NCBI GenBank assembly: GCA_031288675.1
Contig: JAITQY010000103.1
Coordinates: 1-7,851, forward strand
Reading direction: 5' to 3'
Source of the DNA: Oscillospiraceae bacterium
GTDB taxonomy: Bacteria; Bacillota; Clostridia; Oscillospirales; Oscillospiraceae
Length of the DNA: 7,851 nt
The notes beneath the pieces are model-generated. The model saw nothing but the letters and a program-made list of their open reading frames with translations, did no database searches and was not told the origin of the DNA. The first letter of the stretch is position 1, and each line of letters opens with the position of its first letter. Below are positions 1-6,513 of the stretch, one piece after another. A program made the translations under genes and the position numbers.

Positions 1-1237
1 GCGTAAAATAATGCTCCAGATCAGCTAAATCCTCCGCCATAGCGTTAATAATATTTTCAGGCAGTCTGCCGCCGAGTATCATCGGCAGATACGCTTCTAA
101 CTCGTCAAACTCCACTATCTCATAACTGTCCGCAAGCCTTGCGGCAAAACGCGTTCCTATCCAAAAGTCAGACAGCAATGCAGACAGCAGCTGTTCAGAC
201 AGATCAAACCATTTTGAGCTATCCGTCAGATTGAGCCGTTCGGCGAGCTTACCGCACGCCTCTGACAGCAAGATACAGTAACTGAGTAAATCCGGACCTA
301 TCACCGGCGCGCCTTTAGCGAACATCGCGCTGAAATCATATCCGCTCTCACAACCGTGCTTATAAAACGGCAAAGTCTGCCCGAACCCTCGTTTGCGCGT
401 CCAGTAATCGCACAGCTTGCTAAGTCCCTCGTACATCTTACGGCAATGCTCCGGCGTGAGCGCGTTTCCGAAGCGCTCCAAAAATATAAGCGCCGCAAGC
501 CCGTGTATCGGCGGTTTAGTAGCGGTGATGTTTACATACCGGTCGTCTACTAAGTCCGGCAGTTCACCTTGCGCGTCCATATTCGGAAACAGATTCATAA
601 GCGTTTGCACCGCGTGGTCTGCATCGTTCATCAGCAGTGAATGAAAAACCTGATGCCAGCTGAAACACGCCTGCTCCGTCGGTTTGGAGAACAAAATCGC
701 GGCTTCTTTTAGCTCTCCGCGCGGCGCAATTTGGCATACCCAAATCATATAAACGCACATGCGCTTTAATGCGTCATGCTTTTCCCCAACCTCCGGATAC
801 ATTGCGTACCACGCGTCAAAATCCGCCTGAGCGTCCCTGACACAATCATCAAACGCGGTAAATTCATCAGGCGCATACCCGCGCTCAAATATCGCGTACT
901 CATTCTCTGAGACGGCGGCGACATCAAACAAGTCATTAGGTTCGGCTTGCAGGCTAACGCCTTTACATCTTACTCTAAGCGCGCCGGAGTCGTCGAACGC
1001 GAGTTCCGCGTATCCTGCGTTCTCTGCCGAAACCGTAAGTTTTGAGACGTCTGCGGAATATTCACAGTGCGGCTTCTTTCCGTCTGCCGTGAAGAACAAC
1101 TTTATACAATGCGATTTCTCCGAGCCCTCAGCGTATGTTCTCCGCTGGACGTGAACGCATATATTCCCGTTTTCAACCGTGGCGGATATGTACGATAACC
1201 TCCGCGAGAACGGCACTTTAGCCAAATCAATGCTCAT
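1..1237 (-). CDS. GH63/GH37-like (MGH1-like) six-hairpin glycoside hydrolase, partial, 3' end outside window
   Basis: The minus-strand frame is open for 412 codons from ATG at 1237-1235 to the left edge, so the C-terminus is missing. Residues 1-105 look like a beta-rich N-terminal domain beginning with a PFSRRLSY stretch. From about 135 on it is helical, like an (alpha/alpha)6 barrel. Clan GH-G landmarks are visible: FSWHQVF at 192-198 (matching the usual WDxxF/W segment), GELPD before KPPIHG at 241-246, and ESGYDFS at 297-303, which matches the trehalase ESGWDFS motif whose Asp (here D301) is the general acid. The second catalytic acid should lie near the missing end. There is no signal peptide, so a cytoplasmic enzyme acting on an alpha-glycoside such as mannosyl- or glucosylglycerate, trehalose or an oligosaccharide is inferred; the substrate cannot be told. 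The start is supported by an AGAGGTGA site at 1242-1249. Family fold is fairly sure; specificity is not. Confidence 0.8.
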   Translation of the reverse strand, partial: MSIDLAKVPFSRRLSYISATVENGNICVHVQRRTYAEGSEKSHCIKLFFTADGKKPHCEYSADVSKLTVSAENAGYAELAFDDSGALRVRCKGVSLQAEPNDLFDVAAVSENEYAIFERGYAPDEFTAFDDCVRDAQADFDAWYAMYPEVGEKHDALKRMCVYMIWVCQIAPRGELKEAAILFSKPTEQACFSWHQVFHSLLMNDADHAVQTLMNLFPNMDAQGELPDLVDDRYVNITATKPPIHGLAALIFLERFGNALTPEHCRKMYEGLSKLCDYWTRKRGFGQTLPFYKHGCESGYDFSAMFAKGAPVIGPDLLSYCILLSEACGKLAERLNLTDSSKWFDLSEQLLSALLSDFWIGTRFAARLADSYEIVEFDELEAYLPMILGGRLPENIINAMAEDLADLEHYFT

Positions 1238-1241
1238 ATTA

Positions 1242-1249
1242 TCACCTCT
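1242..1249 (-). promoter_or_regulatory. Ribosome binding site of the glycoside hydrolase gene
   Basis: The minus strand reads AGAGGTGA ending four bases before the ATG at 1237. This is a good match to the anti-Shine-Dalgarno sequence and fixes the start of a gene whose other end is outside the window. Confidence 0.75.
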
Positions 1250-1256
1250 TAAAACA

Positions 1257-1285
1257 ATTATACCACTACGCTCCGCCGTTTGCAA
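1257..1285 (-). promoter_or_regulatory. Sigma-A type promoter for the glycoside hydrolase gene
   Basis: On the minus strand, TTGCAA (1285-1280) and TATAAT (1262-1257) are separated by 17 bases. A TGG directly before the -10 makes it an extended -10. Transcription would start near 1250, leaving a leader of only about 13 bases that is almost entirely the ribosome binding site. The -35 matches the consensus at four of six positions; the -10 is perfect. Confidence 0.7.
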
Positions 1286-1327
1286 TAATTTTCTGCATTG
1301 TTAATTTTGAATCTTAATAAAAAACAC
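1286..1327. promoter_or_regulatory. AT-rich core between the divergent promoters (possible shared UP elements)
   Basis: The 42 bases between the two -35 hexamers contain only about 19% GC, with several A and T runs, in otherwise GC-balanced DNA. This is the position of the alpha-subunit contact (UP element) for both promoters. No clear regulator operator is recognised here. Confidence 0.4.
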
Positions 1328-1356
1328 TTGACAAATCGGGAAAAGTGTGGTACAAT
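1328..1356 (+). promoter_or_regulatory. Strong sigma-A promoter of the rimP-nusA-infB operon
   Basis: TTGACA (1328-1333, perfect) and TACAAT (1351-1356, five of six) are separated by 17 bases. TGG immediately upstream of the -10 gives an extended -10. Expected transcription start is near 1363, 65 bases before the rimP ATG. This strength fits a housekeeping translation operon and shows that rimP is the first gene of its transcript here. Confidence 0.85.
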
Positions 1357-1382
1357 GCACAGGTAAGTAAGTTAGGAGTATG

Positions 1383-1409
1383 GAGAGTGGGCTGAAACAG
1401 CCCGCTCTC
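1383..1409 (+). promoter_or_regulatory. rimP leader hairpin
   Basis: A 12-base-pair stem (1383-1394 with 1398-1409, one G-U pair at 1388/1404) closes an AAA loop. It sits about 20 bases after the predicted transcription start and before the chosen rimP ATG. It is followed only by a short pyrimidine run (TCTTTC), so it is a poor intrinsic terminator as it stands. From memory, similar G-rich/C-rich hairpins occur ahead of rimP in other Firmicutes; it could stabilise the transcript, attenuate it, or control translation. The structure is seen directly; its role is inferred. Confidence 0.65.
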
Positions 1410-1427
1410 TTTCACAGATTAAAACAA

Positions 1428-1889
1428 ATGAGTAAACTAACCGACCGCATTTCCGAAGCCGCACAGCCGGTTATTTCCGCGCTGGGACTTAACCTTTGGG
1501 ATGTGGAATATCTTAAAGAGGGCGGGCAAAACTACCTGCGTGTATATATTGACCGTTCGGAGGGCGTCAGCCTTGACGACTGCGAGGCGGTCTCCAAAGC
1601 GCTTGACCCTATTATTGACGAGTTAGATCCCATTCCGGACAGCTATATTTTCGAGGTCAGCTCTGCCGGAGCCGAACGTACGCTCAAACGTCCGGGTGAC
1701 TTTGAGCTTGGCATCGGCAGGGAAGTGGTGGTCAAACTCTACCGTACCCGAAACGGTAAGAAAGAGTTCTCCGGAACTCTCTCCGGCTATGACCGCTCCT
1801 CAGGAGACGTCACCGTTACCATAGATGAAAGCACCGAAACTTTTACCGCAAGCGAAATCGCTAAAATACACTTGAGTGTAAAATTATAA
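1428..1889 (+). CDS. rimP: Ribosome maturation factor RimP
   Basis: This 153-residue protein binds the 30S precursor and is needed for its late maturation in the cytoplasm. It has the family layout: an N-terminal alpha/beta domain with LGLNLWDVEY (19-28), LRVYIDR (37-43) and SLDDCEAVSKALDP (48-61), then the EVSSAGAERTLKRP stretch (76-89), then a C-terminal Sm-like beta-barrel (about 92-153, GIGREVVVKL). Length agrees with the usual 150-160. The start at 1428 is preferred because RimP proteins begin close to this MSKLTDRI segment. An in-frame ATG at 1380 would add 16 residues encoded by the leader hairpin, and its AGGAG lies only one base away. No good Shine-Dalgarno site is seen before 1428, a remaining weakness. 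It is the first gene of the operon; nusA follows after 28 bases. Confidence 0.93.
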   Translation: MSKLTDRISEAAQPVISALGLNLWDVEYLKEGGQNYLRVYIDRSEGVSLDDCEAVSKALDPIIDELDPIPDSYIFEVSSAGAERTLKRPGDFELGIGREVVVKLYRTRNGKKEFSGTLSGYDRSSGDVTVTIDESTETFTASEIAKIHLSVKL

Positions 1890-1917
1890 TTTAAGTACAC
1901 ATAGGAGATTCAGACAG

Positions 1918-3219
1918 ATGAACGCCGAAGTTTTTGCCGCGCTCGATATGTTAGAGGTCGAGCGCAACATCCCGAAAGAATATATGCTGGAAAAGCTCAA
2001 GCAGGCTATGTTTAAAGCCGTTAAGGAACAGATGAAGAAAGCAGGCAACCCTGCTGCCGGAGAGGGCGCGGAAGTCGAACTTGACGGTAAAAATAAAGTT
2101 ATGCGCGTATACATTGCCCGCACCGTAGTTGCTGACGATGAACCGGAGGAAGAAATTATTCCGGTCACGGACGAAACCGGCGAATCCGAGAATTTTTCAG
2201 AAACCGTCGTGCAAGCCGAAGGCGATGAAGCTGCTGAAGAAATAGACGAAGACGAACCGTATTACATCAAGCCGCGCCGTAACCGTGCTATCGAACTCAC
2301 GCTTGAAGAAGCGCGGGCGGTCAAGCCGGACGCTGAAATCGGCGACGTTATCCGCGAGGAACTTGACTCTATGAAGTTTGGTCGCATTGCCGCTCAGGCG
2401 GCAAAAAGCGTTGTTATACAGGCTATACGCGAGGCTGAGCGCGGTATGCTCGCGGACGCGTTCAGCAGCAAAGAGCATCAGCTTCTTTCCGGTCAGGTAC
2501 ACAAAGTCGATTCCCGCGCAGGCTTAGTGTTCATCAAAGTCAGCGGAATGGGCGATACGGGAGTTGGCGAAGACACGGCGGAGGCGGTTCTTCCGCCTGA
2601 AGAGCAGGTTCGCGGAGAGGATTACCAGGAGGGTCAGCGTCTTAAAGTCTATCTGATTCAGGTAAACCGGGACGTCCGACGCGGTCCGCAGGTCATAGTA
2701 TCGCGTACCCATATGGGATTAGTACGCCGCCTTATGGAGCTTGAAATTCCGGAAGTAGCGGAAGGCGTCGTGGAAATCAAGGCAATCGCCCGTGAACCCG
2801 GACTTCGTACAAAAGTAGCTGTGTTTTCTAACGATCCTGCGGTTGACGCTGTTGGAGCCTGCATCGGCGAGCGCGGTCAGCGTATTGACCTGATCGTTAA
2901 AGAACTTCGCGGTGAAAAAATCGACATCATTCCTTACTATGACGACGCAGAAAAATTTATCGGCGCGGCGCTTGCTCCGGCTGAGGTTTACAGTGTGGTG
3001 CTTGAAGCAGGAACCAAGAAAGCGCGCGTCGTCGCGCCGGACGCTCAGCTTTCGCTTGCAATCGGCAAAGAGGGCAAAAACGCCAAACTTGCGGCAAAGC
3101 TCACAGGGTACAAGATTGACATTCGCCCGGCAAGCGAAGCGGTCGATAGGTCGCGCTTCAATACGGAACAGTTCCAGGCTCTCAGCGCGCTTCTTAACTC
3201 TGACGAAGAAGCTGAATAA
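1918..3219 (+). CDS. nusA: Transcription termination/antitermination protein NusA
   Basis: NusA binds RNA polymerase near the RNA exit channel and promotes pausing, termination or antitermination. Order of domains in the 433 residues: N-terminal polymerase-binding domain (1-185, with FGRIAAQAAKSVV at 154-166 and REAERG at 171-176), S1 domain (about 187-262), KH1 (about 285-345, CIGERGQRI) and KH2 (about 355-405, LSLAIGKEGKNAKLAAKLTG). It ends shortly after KH2, as in Firmicutes, without the C-terminal acidic repeats of E. coli. It is about 60 residues longer than the roughly 370 usual in Bacillus. Most of the excess is an acidic insertion at about 73-117 inside the N-terminal domain, and a smaller part is a glycine-rich loop at about 210-219 in S1. 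The AGGAGA site at 1903-1908 supports the ATG at 1918. The gene is second in the operon. Confidence 0.97.
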   Translation: MNAEVFAALDMLEVERNIPKEYMLEKLKQAMFKAVKEQMKKAGNPAAGEGAEVELDGKNKVMRVYIARTVVADDEPEEEIIPVTDETGESENFSETVVQAEGDEAAEEIDEDEPYYIKPRRNRAIELTLEEARAVKPDAEIGDVIREELDSMKFGRIAAQAAKSVVIQAIREAERGMLADAFSSKEHQLLSGQVHKVDSRAGLVFIKVSGMGDTGVGEDTAEAVLPPEEQVRGEDYQEGQRLKVYLIQVNRDVRRGPQVIVSRTHMGLVRRLMELEIPEVAEGVVEIKAIAREPGLRTKVAVFSNDPAVDAVGACIGERGQRIDLIVKELRGEKIDIIPYYDDAEKFIGAALAPAEVYSVVLEAGTKKARVVAPDAQLSLAIGKEGKNAKLAAKLTGYKIDIRPASEAVDRSRFNTEQFQALSALLNSDEEAE

Positions 3220-3232
3220 CCGGAGCGTAATT

Positions 3233-3508
3233 ATGGAAAAGACCCGCAAAATTCCGGAGCGCCAATGTCTTGGCTGCCGTGAACACAAGCCGAAAAGCGA
3301 ACTCATACGCATTGTACGCTCTCCGGATCACAACGAAGTCACGCTTGACTTCAAAGGCAAAATGAACGGTCGTGGCGCCTACATTTGCCCAAAAACCGAA
3401 TGCCTTAAACGTGTCCGCAAATCCGGAGTTATCGGCAGACAGCTTGAAGTTACAATCCCCCCCGAAGTATGGGACGCATTGGAGAAAAGTATTGAACAAT
3501 CAAAATAA
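3233..3508 (+). CDS. ylxR: YlxR family RNA-binding protein (RNase P modulator RnpM)
   Basis: This small basic protein of 91 residues contains the family signatures RQCLGCRE (10-17), KSELIRIVRS (21-30) and GRGAYIC (46-52). In B. subtilis the homologue, renamed RnpM, binds RNase P RNA and modulates its activity. Four cysteines occur as two pairs, C12/C15 and C52/C57, which could form a metal site; the Bacillus protein lacks this set. The start at 3233 is set by family length and by a GGAG at 3222-3225. The same frame is open much further upstream, but that part overlaps nusA and is not YlxR-like. It begins 13 bases after the nusA stop and overlaps ylxQ by 17 bases, indicating coupled translation. 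Confidence 0.94.
   Translation: MEKTRKIPERQCLGCREHKPKSELIRIVRSPDHNEVTLDFKGKMNGRGAYICPKTECLKRVRKSGVIGRQLEVTIPPEVWDALEKSIEQSK
3481..3484 (+). promoter_or_regulatory. Ribosome binding site that fixes the TTG start of ylxQ
   Basis: GGAG lies seven bases before the TTG at 3492, inside the last codons of ylxR. It decides in favour of the TTG, since no ATG or GTG in that frame lies near the family N-terminus. Confidence 0.65.
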
Positions 3509-3824
3509 ACCCGACAAAATCCTTAGCTTTCTCGGTTTGTGCCTTAAAGCCGGAAAGCTCGAAATCGGCGAAGAATCCTCAGGCGCGGCACAGCGCAGCG
3601 GAAAAGCCAAACTTATACTCGTTGCTTCCGATGCTTCGCCGGGCACGGCAAAAAGGGCGGGTGACTACTCTGAGTGGGGCAATATCCCTTTGATTAAGCT
3701 CACTCACAGCAAAGAGGAACTCGGGGAAATGCTCGGCAAGCGCGTATGCGCGGTGCTCGCGGTAACTGACAAGGGTATGGCAAAAGCTATGGCGGCAAAA
3801 ATAGAAGAATTACAGTGGCAATAA
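3492..3824 (+). CDS. ylxQ: YlxQ, L7Ae/L30e-type ribosomal-associated RNA-binding protein
   Basis: The product is 110 residues and belongs to the L7Ae family, which binds kink-turn RNAs; the exact bacterial role of YlxQ is not established. Family features are LGLCLKAGKLEIGEE (14-28), SGKAKLILVASDASPGTAKR (36-55), IPLIKLTHSKEELGEMLGK (65-83) and the AVLAVTDKGMAKAM strand-helix (87-100). The length matches the usual 100-110. A TTG start is chosen: it has GGAG at a seven-base distance and gives an N-terminus (MNNQNKPDKILSFLGL) of family type. The open frame extends upstream to an ATG at 3372, but that section lies within ylxR and has no family match. The 17-base overlap with ylxR suggests translational coupling. 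infB follows after 33 bases. Confidence 0.9.
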   Translation: MNNQNKPDKILSFLGLCLKAGKLEIGEESSGAAQRSGKAKLILVASDASPGTAKRAGDYSEWGNIPLIKLTHSKEELGEMLGKRVCAVLAVTDKGMAKAMAAKIEELQWQ

Positions 3825-3857
3825 AGAAAATTCAAATTATTAAACCGGGGGTTATAA

Positions 3858-6416
3858 ATGGCAGTCCGAAACAAAGTACACGAGGTCGCAAAGGATTTAA
3901 GTGTACAATCCAAAGAAATTACTTCAATACTTGGGAAGTACTTAACAGAGCCCAAAAGTACTCAGCAGCCGTTGACTGACGAGGAGCTTAACATTGTCTT
4001 TGACGTGCTTACGCTCGAAAATCAGACTGACGGTCTGTTCGAGATTATGGAAGGCGCTCTCAAAAACCCTCCGCCTAAACCTGCGGAGTCTGCTTCGGAG
4101 CAAAAGGCAGATAAGCCCAAAGCTCCTTCCAAACCCTCAGCCAAGAAGCCGGAGGCGCCGCCAATCACGCAGGCTGACAAACCCAAGTTTGATAAAACTT
4201 CGGATACTTCCCCGCCCGAAATCAGCGACCCCAAAAAGCTCGAGGACGCTAAGGAGGCGGAGCGCAACCGCAATCTTCTGAGATTCGCCGTTCCTGCCGC
4301 GCCGTACTCCAAAGACAAGAAGAAACGCGAGCAGGACAAGAAACAGTCTCAGCGCGCCAATCAGCTGCAAACGCTTCAACGTGACGTCCCGGTCGTTGCA
4401 GGCGGCGTCACTTTTGAGGAACGCAAAGAAACCAACGACCGCAAGCGTGTTATTGACACCAGCGGCGCTACTGTCAACCTTGCCAAATATGACGACCGTT
4501 TCAACTCTTATGAGTCAGAGCGCGACGCAAACAATTCCGGTAAGCAGAAGCTGAAAAAGAAAAACGACCGCAACACTCAGCAACCTACTATGGCTCAGGG
4601 AGCAAAAAAGCGCAGCGAATTACGCGCCAAAGAACAGCGCAGACTGCTTGAGGAAGCCCGTAAACAGGTGCTGACAGTTCCGATACCGGATACTATCAGC
4701 ATAGGCGAACTCGCGTCGCGTATGAAAAAAACCGTCGCTGAAACGCTTAAACAGTTTATCAGGCTTGGTACGTTCGTTACGATCAACGATATTGTTGACT
4801 ATGATACCGCAGCCCTTGCCGCGATGGAACTCGGCTGTAAAGTAGAACGCGAAGTTACCGTTTCCATTGAAGAAAAATTATTCGGTGACGAAATTGACCG
4901 CGATGAAGACCTAACGCTCCGCGCTCCGGTCGTAGTAGTTATGGGTCACGTAGATCACGGCAAAACGTCTCTGCTTGACAGGATTCGCGACGCTAACGTC
5001 GCGGACGGCGAAGCCGGAGGAATCACTCAGCACATCGGCGCGTATCAGGTTGAGGTCAACGGCGATTGGCTGACTTTCCTTGATACTCCGGGTCACGAAG
5101 CATTTACGTCTATGCGCGCGCGCGGAGCTATGATTACAGATATTGCTATCCTCGTCGTTGCCGCAGACGACGGCATTATGCCGCAGACGGTCGAAGCCAT
5201 TAACCACGCTAAGGCGGCGGATATTCCGATTATCGTCGCTATAAACAAGATGGATAAGGCTGGCGCTAATCCTGACCGTATCAAGCAGCAGCTTACCGAA
5301 TATGAACTTATCACTGAAGACTGGGGCGGCGACACTATCGCCGTACCGATTTCAGCCAAAACCGGAATGGGCATTGACACTCTCCTTGAGATGGTCAAAC
5401 TAACCGCTGAAATGCGCGAACTCAAAGCTAACCCCAACCGTCTCGCTAAGGGCGCGGTCATTGAAGCCCGTCTCGACAAGGGTCGCGGACCTATCGCAAC
5501 TCTGCTCGTACAAAACGGTACGCTGAAGCGCGGTGATGTTATCATTGCGGGTACTGCGGTCGGTCACGTACGCACGATGACAAACTCGCGCGGAGAGCAG
5601 ATTGACGAGGCGGGTCCCAGCGTTCCTGTTGAAATCACCGGACTTTCTGAGGCTCCTGCGGCTGGCGAAGACTTCAGCGCGGTCACTGACGAGCGTATGG
5701 CGCGCGAACTTGCCGGACAGCGTATTTTCAATTCCAAATCCGGCGGCGGAGCAGTCACAGACCGCAAGGTCAGCCTTGATAACCTCTTTGATACTTTGCA
5801 GGAGGGGGAACTTAAAGAGCTTGCGATCATCGTAAAAGCGGACGTTCAGGGTTCCGCCGAGGCAGTAAAGGCAAGTCTTGAAAAGCTCGAAAATCCGGAG
5901 GTGCGCGTTCGCGTCATTCATAGCGCGGTCGGCACAGTAACCGAAAGTGATATTATGCTTGCCGCTACTTCAAACGCTATCATAGTTGGCTTCAATATTC
6001 GCCCGGACAGCGCCGCTCGCGACAGTGCGGAGCGTCAGGGTGTTGATATGCGGATGTACCGCGTCATATACGAGTGCGTCGAAGAAATCGAAGCGGCAAT
6101 GAAAGGTATGCTTGCCCCTAAATACCGCGAAAATGTTCTCGGTCACGCGGAAGTGCGCGAGGTCTACAAAGTCAGTAAGGTCGGCGCGGTTGCTGGTTGC
6201 TATGTGCGTGAGGGTTCCATTAAGCGCGGCAGCAGCGTACGCGTTATCCGCGATGGAATCATTGTCTTTGAGGGCGCGCTGGCAAGTCTCCGCCGGTTCA
6301 AAGATGACGTCCGCGAGGTAGCCAGCGGATACGAATGCGGTATCGGGGTAGAAAAGTTTAATGACATTAAAATCAGCGACATAATCGAATCTTTTGAGAT
6401 GGAAGAAATAAAATAA
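3858..6416 (+). CDS. infB: Translation initiation factor IF-2
   Basis: IF-2 is the GTPase that brings fMet-tRNA to the 30S subunit and promotes subunit joining. The 852 residues show a first IF2_N domain (about 1-55, VHEVAKDLSVQSKEI), a Lys/Pro/Ala/Glu-rich disordered linker (about 70-270), a second IF2_N domain (about 273-325), and the G domain with all five motifs: GHVDHGKT (363-370), T390 in GGIT, DTPGH (409-413), NKMD (463-466) and SAK (499-501). Domain II, domain III (DVQGSAEAV at 662-670) and the C-terminal tRNA-binding C2 domain ending about 840 complete the protein. Nothing essential is missing, and the length is normal. A G-rich site (GGGGG at 3847-3851) precedes the ATG by six bases. 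It is the last gene of the tightly packed part of the operon; rbfA, the usual next gene, is absent. Confidence 0.98.
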   Translation: MAVRNKVHEVAKDLSVQSKEITSILGKYLTEPKSTQQPLTDEELNIVFDVLTLENQTDGLFEIMEGALKNPPPKPAESASEQKADKPKAPSKPSAKKPEAPPITQADKPKFDKTSDTSPPEISDPKKLEDAKEAERNRNLLRFAVPAAPYSKDKKKREQDKKQSQRANQLQTLQRDVPVVAGGVTFEERKETNDRKRVIDTSGATVNLAKYDDRFNSYESERDANNSGKQKLKKKNDRNTQQPTMAQGAKKRSELRAKEQRRLLEEARKQVLTVPIPDTISIGELASRMKKTVAETLKQFIRLGTFVTINDIVDYDTAALAAMELGCKVEREVTVSIEEKLFGDEIDRDEDLTLRAPVVVVMGHVDHGKTSLLDRIRDANVADGEAGGITQHIGAYQVEVNGDWLTFLDTPGHEAFTSMRARGAMITDIAILVVAADDGIMPQTVEAINHAKAADIPIIVAINKMDKAGANPDRIKQQLTEYELITEDWGGDTIAVPISAKTGMGIDTLLEMVKLTAEMRELKANPNRLAKGAVIEARLDKGRGPIATLLVQNGTLKRGDVIIAGTAVGHVRTMTNSRGEQIDEAGPSVPVEITGLSEAPAAGEDFSAVTDERMARELAGQRIFNSKSGGGAVTDRKVSLDNLFDTLQEGELKELAIIVKADVQGSAEAVKASLEKLENPEVRVRVIHSAVGTVTESDIMLAATSNAIIVGFNIRPDSAARDSAERQGVDMRMYRVIYECVEEIEAAMKGMLAPKYRENVLGHAEVREVYKVSKVGAVAGCYVREGSIKRGSSVRVIRDGIIVFEGALASLRRFKDDVREVASGYECGIGVEKFNDIKISDIIESFEMEEIK

Positions 6417-6513
6417 TCATTTCTGCTTCTTTCTCGCAATATTATAATTTTGTCTCTTAACTGCTGTCTGCTAAATCGTTAATTTAACTATTAACTCAAG
6501 GAGCTATTGTTCA
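6417..6513 (+). other. AT-rich spacer between infB and cdsA, possible weak promoter
   Basis: This is the longest gap between the co-directed genes. It contains a perfect TATAAT at 6443-6448, but no acceptable -35 hexamer at 16-18 bases before it. It also holds TTAAC repeats at 6457-6461, 6484-6488 and 6491-6495, the middle one part of a small GTTAATTTAAC inverted repeat (6478-6488). No hairpin followed by a T run is seen, so I find no intrinsic terminator and readthrough from infB is likely. AAGGAG at 6498-6503 serves cdsA. Confidence 0.35.

Noticed and set aside
301..758. Short open frames on both strands at the left end
   Set aside because: A single uninterrupted minus-strand frame from 1237 to 1 with glycoside hydrolase motifs explains the region.
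1383..1415. Leader hairpin as an intrinsic terminator
   Set aside because: The stem is strong, but the following bases (TCTTTCACAG) lack a proper T run, so full termination is unlikely.
1380..1427. Longer RimP beginning at ATG 1380
   Set aside because: The added 16 residues are encoded by a near-perfect hairpin, do not resemble RimP N-termini, and the AGGAG is only one base from that ATG. Kept as a finding but not as the start.
2912..3232. Extended ylxR frame starting inside nusA
   Set aside because: The upstream 107 codons are an out-of-frame reading of the nusA KH2 region; the family N-terminus begins at 3233 with a proper GGAG.
2719..3312. 197-residue open frame on the minus strand
   Set aside because: It lies opposite nusA and ylxR, has no recognisable domain or ribosome site, and is explained by the codon bias of the real genes.
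4060..4660. Lys/Pro-rich linker of IF-2 as an unusual insertion
   Set aside because: A variable, disordered linker between the two IF2_N domains is normal for bacterial IF-2.
5093..5921. Two minus-strand open frames of 150 and 173 residues opposite infB
   Set aside because: Both lie fully within the strongly conserved IF-2 coding sequence and have low-complexity Arg/Ser-rich products typical of antisense shadows.
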